Below are positions 6,538 to 11,421 of a stretch of 11,421 nt of DNA, piece after piece. Position 1 is the first letter of the stretch, and each line of letters begins with the position of its first letter. Location of the stretch: assembly GCA_016934095.1 (NCBI GenBank), contig JAFGTO010000235.1:1-11421 (forward strand), given 5' to 3'. The position numbers and the translations under genes are program-made. Under the pieces are notes generated by a model that made no database searches, was not told the DNA's origin, and was given only the letters and a program-made list of their open reading frames with translations. This stretch comes from Candidatus Glassiibacteriota bacterium. Lineage in GTDB: Bacteria > Gemmatimonadota > Glassbacteria > GWA2-58-10.

Positions 6538-7020
6538 TTACCTGCTCGAAATCCGGATTCTGAAGTTGATCAGGAAAAGAATACCAAGCCCCAGCACTGC
6601 GGTATAAACTGCAGACAGCGGCGTGCGCAGGAGTATCTGATGCAGGTAGCTGCCGGGCACCTGGGAAAAGAAAACCGCGTAATAGATAATATCATGCAGC
6701 ATTTTCGCCGCAATAATAATTACTCCCTGAACCAAAAAGTTGTTGCTGTAAAAACTGTGGCGGATTTTTCCTATTAAGAACCCGATAATGGTTTTGGTCA
6801 GGGCGTGAAGCCCGAAAAAAGCATAGCTGAACGAGTCCTGGGCCAGGCCGCAGAAAAAGCCCGCCGCCGAGCCCGCCTCGGGGCCTTTGTAGAGGCCGGC
6901 GAAAACCACCAGTATCAAAAACAGGTCCGGGTAGGTTTCTCCAAAAGAAAGGTACTGGTAAAACAGCAGGTGAACGAAGAACAGGACCAGGGCGAAGATG
7001 AGAAATTTCAGGTTGGACAT
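6538..7020 (-). CDS. mreD: MreD, elongasome membrane protein
   Basis: The protein is 160 residues from the ATG at 7020, the usual MreD length. It is strongly hydrophobic, with about five membrane segments. The family-like stretch PDLFLILVVFAGLYKGPEAG is followed by GFFCGLAQDSFS. MreD binds MreC and helps link cytoplasmic MreB to the wall synthases; its molecular action is not well defined. The ATG at 7020 overlaps the mreC stop as TGATG and has GGGAAAGG 5 nt upstream. An in-frame ATG at 7035 would add only MGKAL and lacks a ribosome site, so the shorter form is chosen. Confidence 0.93.
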   Translation of the reverse strand: MSNLKFLIFALVLFFVHLLFYQYLSFGETYPDLFLILVVFAGLYKGPEAGSAAGFFCGLAQDSFSYAFFGLHALTKTIIGFLIGKIRHSFYSNNFLVQGVIIIAAKMLHDIIYYAVFFSQVPGSYLHQILLRTPLSAVYTAVLGLGILFLINFRIRISSR

Positions 7021-7880
7021 CAGGGCCTTTCCCATAGTTGGGTCAGAGAATCGGTCGCCTCGAACAGCAGGTTATCGCCGGGGCCGATAAAAGCGGTGTC
7101 GGCCAGCACGAACACCTCGGATACTTTGTCCAGGTCGACTGCCGGTTCCATTCTGGCGCGCATCTTGATCCGCATTTCTTCCTCTTCCTCGAGTCCGACA
7201 ATCCTGCCTACCGGAATTCCCTTGGGGAAGATACCGCCCATGCCCGAACTGACAATCAGGTCGCCCGGCTCGAGCTGGTTGCGCAGCGGGATATTAAACA
7301 TGTACATCTTGTTGTTCTGGCTGCTGCCTACAATGGCCCGGTCTTCTTTTCCCCGTGGTTTGGCGCTGACCCTGAACTCGGGATGGCTGTAGAGCTGCAC
7401 CACGGTCCGGTGCGGGTCCACCTCCACCGTCTTGCCGACCAGGCCCTCGGGGACCAGGACCGGCAGGTTGGGAGACAGGCCGTCCTCAAAGCCCTTGTCG
7501 ATGATGAAAACGTGGGCTTTTTCACCCAGTCCGCCGCTGATAATCCGGCAGGCGATGAAACGCACCGGGTAGCGCCGGCTGAACTCGAGCAGTGCCTCCA
7601 GGCGCTGGTTCTGTCTTTTGGCCTCCTGGAGACGGTAGAGCTCCAGGTTGAGCAGGAAGTTGCTCTTGCGGAGCTTTACGTTCTCGCTCTTCAACTGAAG
7701 GAAATAGTCCACCCGCGCCACGACCAGTTGAAAAGGGGCGAGGATCGCCCGGTTGACCCTGCGGGCCAGGTAAAACCGCCTATGGCTGGAGAGCGACAGG
7801 GCGGAAAGCGAAATCAGCACCAGCAACAGGAAGAGCAGGTTCTGCCTGTGATCCCAGATGAAAGAGAAAAACTTGGACAT
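7020..7880 (-). CDS. mreC: MreC, rod shape-determining periplasmic protein
   Basis: The protein is 286 residues from the ATG at 7880. A short cytoplasmic part is followed by one membrane helix at about 13-31, a coiled-coil region at about 58-98 (LQLKSENVKLRKSNFLLNLE and following) and the beta-rich MreC core from about 105 to 270, with LVPEGLVGKTVEVDPHRTVVQL and SGMGGIFPKGIPVGRI as family stretches. MreC tubes or dimers in the periplasm switch PBP2-RodA between inactive and active states. An acidic run EEEEE lies in the second beta domain. Neither start has a clear ribosome site: the TTG at 7898 adds six residues, but the ATG puts a normal short basic tail before the helix. A 186-nt gap separates it from mreB; I see no terminator or convincing promoter there. 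Confidence 0.94.
   Translation of the reverse strand: MSKFFSFIWDHRQNLLFLLLVLISLSALSLSSHRRFYLARRVNRAILAPFQLVVARVDYFLQLKSENVKLRKSNFLLNLELYRLQEAKRQNQRLEALLEFSRRYPVRFIACRIISGGLGEKAHVFIIDKGFEDGLSPNLPVLVPEGLVGKTVEVDPHRTVVQLYSHPEFRVSAKPRGKEDRAIVGSSQNNKMYMFNIPLRNQLEPGDLIVSSGMGGIFPKGIPVGRIVGLEEEEEMRIKMRARMEPAVDLDKVSEVFVLADTAFIGPGDNLLFEATDSLTQLWERP
7026..7033 (-). promoter_or_regulatory. ribosome binding site deciding the mreD start
   Basis: GGGAAAGG on the minus strand lies 5 nt before the ATG at 7020 and inside the end of mreC. Together with the TGATG overlap it implies translational coupling of mreD to mreC. Confidence 0.65.
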
Positions 7881-8066
7881 GGGGCCGGTAAGGGACAAGA
7901 GGTAAAGGGTACTTACCCCGGACCCGTCGATGGAGGTGGTTGAATGACTCTGGCCTCGAACAGCCGGTTAGGCGGGGGATTAAGCTTTTTCTGACGCCTG
8001 TTTTATTCAAGCCTGGACCCGCTACCTCACCGGCGGCGGGGCAACTAAAGTATTAGAAGCGCGCAG

Positions 8067-9146
8067 CTACTTACTCTGAGTCAGGACATTCCAGTATTTT
8101 TTCGGGTCTTCGAGAATGCGGCCTGTGCCGCGGACTACGCAGGTCAGTGGCTCCTCATCCACGTTGATCGGCAGGTTGGTCTCCTCCCGCAGCAGGTGGT
8201 CCATACCCCTGAGCAGCGAGCCGCCGCCGGTCATCACGATACCCCGGTCGACTATATCGCTCGCCAGCTCGGGAGGAGTCCGCTCCAGGGCCTGGCGCAC
8301 AGCCTCGACAATCGCCATTATCGGTTCCTGGAGAGATTCCCGCACCTCGCTCGAGTGTATCTTGACTGTCTTGGGTATCCCGGAAACGATATCCCGCCCC
8401 TTGACCTCCATTTCCTTTTCCTGGCCCAGCGGGTAAGCGCTGCCCACGTTGATCTTGATCAGCTCGGCGGTCTGGTCTCCGATCAGGATGCTGTAGTTTT
8501 TCTTCAGGAACTGTACGATAGCTTCATCCAGCTCATCTCCGCCGACTCGGATCGAGGTGTTGCTGACTATTCCGGACAGGGCGATGACCGCAATCTCGGT
8601 GGTGCCGCCGCCGATGTCGATCACCATGTTCCCTGAAGGCGTTTCCACCGGCAAGCCTACCCCGATGGCCGCAGCCATGGGCTCAGCCACCAGGTATACT
8701 TCCTTGGCCCCGGCCGATTCGGCGGAATCGCGCACGGCACGGCGCTCGACCTCGGTGATGCCGCTGGGCACGCAGACAATCACCCGGGGCTTGACCGGCA
8801 GGAACCGGTTTTTCAGCACGGTCTTGATAAAATAACGCAGCATCTCCTCGGTTACCTCGAAATCGGCTATGACACCGTCTTTCAAGGGCCGCAGGGCGGT
8901 GATGCTCGACGGGGTCCGGCCGAGCATGGCCTTGGCTTCCATCCCCACCGCTTTCACCTTGCCGGTATGGCGGTCGATAGCCACTACGCTGGGCTCGTTC
9001 AGCACGATGCCTTTCCCGCGTATGTAAACAAGGGTGTTTGCCGTGCCCAGGTCTATGGCGATCTCATTCGTCCAAAATGATCCACCAGAATTGATATTTC
9101 CTCCTTTTCCGGCTGACACCTGCTCGCCCCGCTGTCTGCGAACCAT
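8067..9146 (-). CDS. mreB: MreB, actin-like cell-shape protein with unusual N-terminal extension
   Basis: The protein is 359 residues from the ATG at 9146; MreB is usually about 335-347. It polymerises on ATP beneath the inner membrane and steers the Rod complex. Actin-fold motifs are all present: phosphate loop 1 IAIDLGTANTLVY at 29-41, EPMAAAIGVGLPV at 155-167, phosphate loop 2 VIDIGGGTTEIAV at 175-187, and the adenosine motif MTGGGSLLRGMDHLL at 305-319. The oddity is the first 26 residues, basic and Gly/Ser-rich, in place of the usual short amphipathic helix. A consensus GGAGGA lies inside this extension (9099-9104) with no ATG, GTG or TTG in frame after it. Upstream of the ATG the same frame stays open to a TAA at 9218-9216 and encodes a strongly hydrophobic run (ITLGILVLLALAAGGIAVMV) ending in RRQR. 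The true start is therefore uncertain. A 164-nt gap from the YhaM-like gene has no clear promoter. Confidence 0.95.
   Translation of the reverse strand: MVRRQRGEQVSAGKGGNINSGGSFWTNEIAIDLGTANTLVYIRGKGIVLNEPSVVAIDRHTGKVKAVGMEAKAMLGRTPSSITALRPLKDGVIADFEVTEEMLRYFIKTVLKNRFLPVKPRVIVCVPSGITEVERRAVRDSAESAGAKEVYLVAEPMAAAIGVGLPVETPSGNMVIDIGGGTTEIAVIALSGIVSNTSIRVGGDELDEAIVQFLKKNYSILIGDQTAELIKINVGSAYPLGQEKEMEVKGRDIVSGIPKTVKIHSSEVRESLQEPIMAIVEAVRQALERTPPELASDIVDRGIVMTGGGSLLRGMDHLLREETNLPINVDEEPLTCVVRGTGRILEDPKKYWNVLTQSK
9099..9104 (-). promoter_or_regulatory. consensus Shine-Dalgarno inside the mreB N-terminal region
   Basis: On the minus strand AAGGAGGA matches the anti-Shine-Dalgarno almost fully. It lies about 40 nt below the ATG at 9146 and just before the conserved WTNEIAIDLGT start of MreB. 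The only in-frame non-standard start at near-usable spacing is ATC at 9095; ATT at 9091 has ideal spacing but is out of frame. This site casts doubt on the ATG start. Confidence 0.5.
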
Positions 9147-9310
9147 GACTGCAATCCCACCGGCGGCCAGGGCCAGCAGAACCAGAATCCCTAGTGTGAT
9201 TTGTATCGAAATGGCTTATTTCCGGTTTTGAGCTTTAAGGTTGATCGTAAGAACAAAAAAATTATTACCTGGGAGCAGAGAAAGCAAGATATTTTTTATA
9301 AATGCTTCAT

Positions 9311-10399
9311 TTATTGAGGGAAACCTTCCCTGTTCCGCTCGTCATCCCCGTTGTCGAAGAAATCCGGCTGCTCCTCGGCAGGCCTCGTCCTGCCCGGCTT
9401 TGCTTCCGGAGGCCCGGCAGGGGGGCTTTCCCCGGCAGTTTCTCCGCCGGGCAATACCCTGGATTTGAAGAACTCCCGCTCCATCAGGCGCACGTAGCTG
9501 GTCCAGTCGCCCGGATCCCGGCTTTCTCTCTGATAGATCCGCAGCACCCCGTTAATCTTGGCGTCGAGGTCATCGGCAAAGTGCACTATCAGGGCTTCCA
9601 GGGTGCGCGGGACCACAGGGCTGCCGAACTCGTAATGCCCGTGGTGGCTGAGGATAACGTGTTTCAGGTGCCAGCCGGCCTCTTCCGGAAAATCCTCGAC
9701 CTTCCGGATCCAACTGTCCAGTATCTCGACACCGATTACCAGGTGCCCGAGCAGGCGGCCCCTGGTGGAGCTGTTGAAGAAGTCTTCCACATTGTATTCG
9801 ACAGTCTTGCCGATATCGTGCACCAGGGCGCCGGCCGATACCATGTCGAGCTCGACCTGGGGGTAGCGCCCGGCCATGTTCAGCGCATGGTAATGGACAT
9901 TGAGGGTATGTTCGAGCAGCCCTCCCAGGTAAGGCTGGTGCCAGCGCTTGGCCGCCGGCGCCCTGGAAAAGCTGTTCCTGAAATCGCCGTGGGCGAACAT
10001 CCCGCCCAGCAGTTTCCTCAGGGGGGCGAATTTTATCGACTCGACAATTCGGTCCAGCTCGCCGAGCATCTGCTCCAGGTTCCGCTCGGAGCTGGGCAGC
10101 AGGTCTGTGGGCTGATAGCTGCCCGGCGGCGGCAGGTGGATGCTCTGCACTGCGAGCTGCGGCCGGTCTTCCCATTGGTCCATGCGCCCCAGCACCCGCA
10201 CCACTTCTCCGGGCGGCAGCCCGGCAAGCTGTTCGTCGAACCCCTCCCACATCACTCCGGGCACGCGGCCGCCGGCGTCCCCGAACTCGAACCGCAAGTA
10301 AGGCTTGTCCTTGCGGGTTTTTTTAGCCTGGACCGCGGCCAGCAGGCAGATACAATCGACTGCCTCGCCGACTGCGTGATCCCGTAAAAGTTTTTTCAT
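9311..10399 (-). CDS. YhaM-like OB-fold/HD-domain protein, probable 3'-5' exoribonuclease
   Basis: The protein is 362 residues. An OB-fold nucleic-acid-binding domain covers about residues 10-90 (KDKPYLRFEFGDAGGRVPGVMW). An HD phosphohydrolase domain covers about 125-310 with a full set of candidate metal ligands: His164 in GGLLEHTLNV, His194-Asp195 in ALVHDIGKTVEY, His219 in GHLVIG, His252-His253 in SHHGHYE, and Asp276-Asp277. The order OB then HD with GLLEHT and HDIGK matches Bacillus YhaM, a manganese-dependent RNA (and DNA) 3'-end exonuclease; function here is by homology. A Pro/Glu/Gly-rich tail from about 317 to the end is longer than in YhaM (about 314 residues) and looks disordered. 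The ATG at 10399 has GGAG 9 nt upstream and lies 28 nt below the rluD stop, so the two are probably co-transcribed. AGGGAA/TTCCCT can form a small hairpin at the 3' end, without a T-tract. Confidence 0.9.
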   Translation of the reverse strand: MKKLLRDHAVGEAVDCICLLAAVQAKKTRKDKPYLRFEFGDAGGRVPGVMWEGFDEQLAGLPPGEVVRVLGRMDQWEDRPQLAVQSIHLPPPGSYQPTDLLPSSERNLEQMLGELDRIVESIKFAPLRKLLGGMFAHGDFRNSFSRAPAAKRWHQPYLGGLLEHTLNVHYHALNMAGRYPQVELDMVSAGALVHDIGKTVEYNVEDFFNSSTRGRLLGHLVIGVEILDSWIRKVEDFPEEAGWHLKHVILSHHGHYEFGSPVVPRTLEALIVHFADDLDAKINGVLRIYQRESRDPGDWTSYVRLMEREFFKSRVLPGGETAGESPPAGPPEAKPGRTRPAEEQPDFFDNGDDERNREGFPQ

Positions 10400-10427
10400 C
10401 TGATCAGACTCCGGATGATTGACCGGA

Positions 10428-11421
10428 CTATGGAAGCCTCAGTATTCTCAAGGCGTCCTCGATATCGGAGGGCAGGGAGCTGGAAAAACCGACCCTTTTC
10501 CCGGTTACCGGGTGATCGAAAGACAGTCCGGCGGCGTGCAGGGCCTGCCGGGGACAAGCCGCGAGCAGCGCTTTGATCCTCGACTTTCGCTCGCCGGAAG
10601 AGCCCAGTGCGCGCAGCGCATTGGCCCGGCCTCCGTAAAGGGGGTCGCCCAGCACCGGGTGGCCCCGGAAAGAGAAGTGCACGCGGATCTGGTGCGTGCG
10701 GCCGGTGTGCAGTTTCACCTCGACCAGCTCGGCGAGGTCATAGCTTTCTCTCACCCGGTAACTGGTGGCAGCTAGCCGGCCTGAGACCGGGGACACCGCC
10801 ATTTTCTTACGGTTGCGGGAGCACCTGTCGATCGGCTCGCTGATCGTGTCTTCCCTGAGAGACCAGTGCCCCCAGCTCAGGCAGAGGTAGGTCCTGTCCG
10901 CCCGGCGCGTTTTTATCTGTTCGCTCAGCCGCTGGTGAGCGGTGAAAGTCTTAGCCACCACCAGCAGGCCGCTGGTGTCCTTGTCCAGGCGGTGGACAAT
11001 CCCGGGTCTCAGCCGGTCGAAGTGAGGGTCGAGCTCACGGCCCAGGTGTCCCAGCAGGGCGTTGACCAGGGTCCCGCTGTAATGCCCGGGAGCAGGGTGC
11101 ACCACCATGCCGGCGGGCTTGTCTACCACCAGCAGGGACTCGTCTTCGAAAACGATGTCGAGGGGGATGCTTTCAATCCGGGCCTCGCTGCCGCGGGGTG
11201 AGTCCTCGAACGGAGTAAAAGAGTACTTCTCGCCTGAAGCCACCACGGTGGAAGGCTTGGCCGGCCGGCCGGAATCCGCCTTCAGGACCAGCCCCTTCCT
11301 GCAATGGGTGGCGGCCCTGGAGCGAGAAACCCCCATTCGCCTGGCCAGAAACACATCCAGGCGCAGGCCCGATTCTTTGCCGCTGACCTCTATCTGCTGG
11401 GTACTGCGCGGTGTCCCGTTC
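10428..11421 (-). CDS. rluD: RluD/RluA-family 23S rRNA pseudouridine synthase, 5' end outside window
   Basis: The visible 330 residues start with an S4 RNA-binding domain (LRLDVFLARRMGVSRSRA, about residues 19-36) and continue into the RluA-type catalytic domain. The active-site motif HRLDKDTSGLLVVAKT is at about 143-158, with catalytic Asp146 (codon 10985-10983). VDKPAGMVVHPAPG and HTGRTHQIRVHFSFRGHPVLGDPLYGG are further family motifs. The enzyme isomerises uridines in the large-subunit rRNA. The frame is open to the window edge and the S4 domain begins before the GTG at 11354, so that codon is internal; no ATG, GTG or TTG start is visible upstream of it. RluD is favoured over RluC or RluA by S4 plus overall arrangement, but the exact target uridines cannot be read from the sequence. 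It is the first visible gene of the minus-strand cluster. Confidence 0.93.
   Translation of the reverse strand, partial: NGTPRSTQQIEVSGKESGLRLDVFLARRMGVSRSRAATHCRKGLVLKADSGRPAKPSTVVASGEKYSFTPFEDSPRGSEARIESIPLDIVFEDESLLVVDKPAGMVVHPAPGHYSGTLVNALLGHLGRELDPHFDRLRPGIVHRLDKDTSGLLVVAKTFTAHQRLSEQIKTRRADRTYLCLSWGHWSLREDTISEPIDRCSRNRKKMAVSPVSGRLAATSYRVRESYDLAELVEVKLHTGRTHQIRVHFSFRGHPVLGDPLYGGRANALRALGSSGERKSRIKALLAACPRQALHAAGLSFDHPVTGKRVGFSSSLPSDIEDALRILRLP

Noticed and set aside
7881..8066. Possible promoter or attenuator in the mreB-mreC gap
   Set aside because: TTGAAT and TTAATC on the minus strand are 21 nt apart and the hairpins found are 4-5 bp; nothing convincing.
9219..9310. mreB promoter in the AT-rich gap (TTGCTT with TAATAAT)
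   Set aside because: The spacer is only 14-15 nt, so the pairing is poor; an mreB promoter here is likely on context but cannot be placed.
9302..10387. Long + strand open frame of 361 codons opposite the YhaM-like gene
   Set aside because: It mirrors the third-base GC bias of the real gene, has low-complexity His/Gln/Val-rich composition and no family motif. The same applies to + strand frames at 2119-2952, 4574-5428, 6026-6529 and 7038-7943.

Overview
This 11.4 kb window looks like the chromosome of a rod-shaped, Gram-negative bacterium of the FCB superphylum (Bacteroidota, Gemmatimonadota, Glassbacteria, Latescibacteria and relatives). The evidence is a secreted protein ending in a textbook 'QNFPNPFNPST ... 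GVYFYRI ... KMVILK' C-terminal sorting domain of the type IX secretion (T9SS) type, together with a complete Mre/Rod elongasome locus and GC-rich codon use. The exact phylum cannot be fixed from the sequence alone.

Layout. On the + strand, 2-1162 is the 3' part of a Memo-AMMECR1 (AmrB-AmrA) fusion gene that enters from outside the window. A 263-nt AT-rich gap with a possible promoter follows, then a small secreted protein (1426-1998) that is about half T9SS-type sorting domain. A bidirectional intrinsic terminator (2052-2088) separates it from a convergent minus-strand gene (2113-3132) for a membrane-anchored family 2 glycosyltransferase of the polyprenyl-phosphate sugar transferase type.

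The 328-nt non-coding stretch 3133-3460 is the most structured part of the window. It holds overlapping divergent promoter candidates, a 120-bp interrupted inverted repeat (candidate small RNA or miniature mobile element), two related GC-rich palindromes, one of them flanked by direct repeats, and a perfect 10-bp hairpin just after the rodA stop.

From 11421 down to 3461, seven minus-strand genes run in the order rluD-like (partial) > YhaM-like OB/HD phosphohydrolase > mreB > mreC > mreD > mrdA (PBP2) > rodA. mreC to rodA are tightly packed (1-nt overlap, 2-nt and 18-nt gaps) and form one operon. MreB polymers with MreC and MreD position the RodA glycosyltransferase and PBP2 transpeptidase pair that builds the lateral wall. 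rluD (ribosome pseudouridylation) and the YhaM-like gene (RNA 3'-end processing) sit upstream as probable housekeeping co-transcribed genes.

No defence system, CRISPR array, tRNA, rRNA or intact transposase was found. The points most worth checking are the start of mreB, where an in-frame hydrophobic segment lies upstream of the annotated ATG and a consensus Shine-Dalgarno lies inside the gene with no ordinary in-frame start after it, and the 120-bp inverted repeat at 3172-3291.
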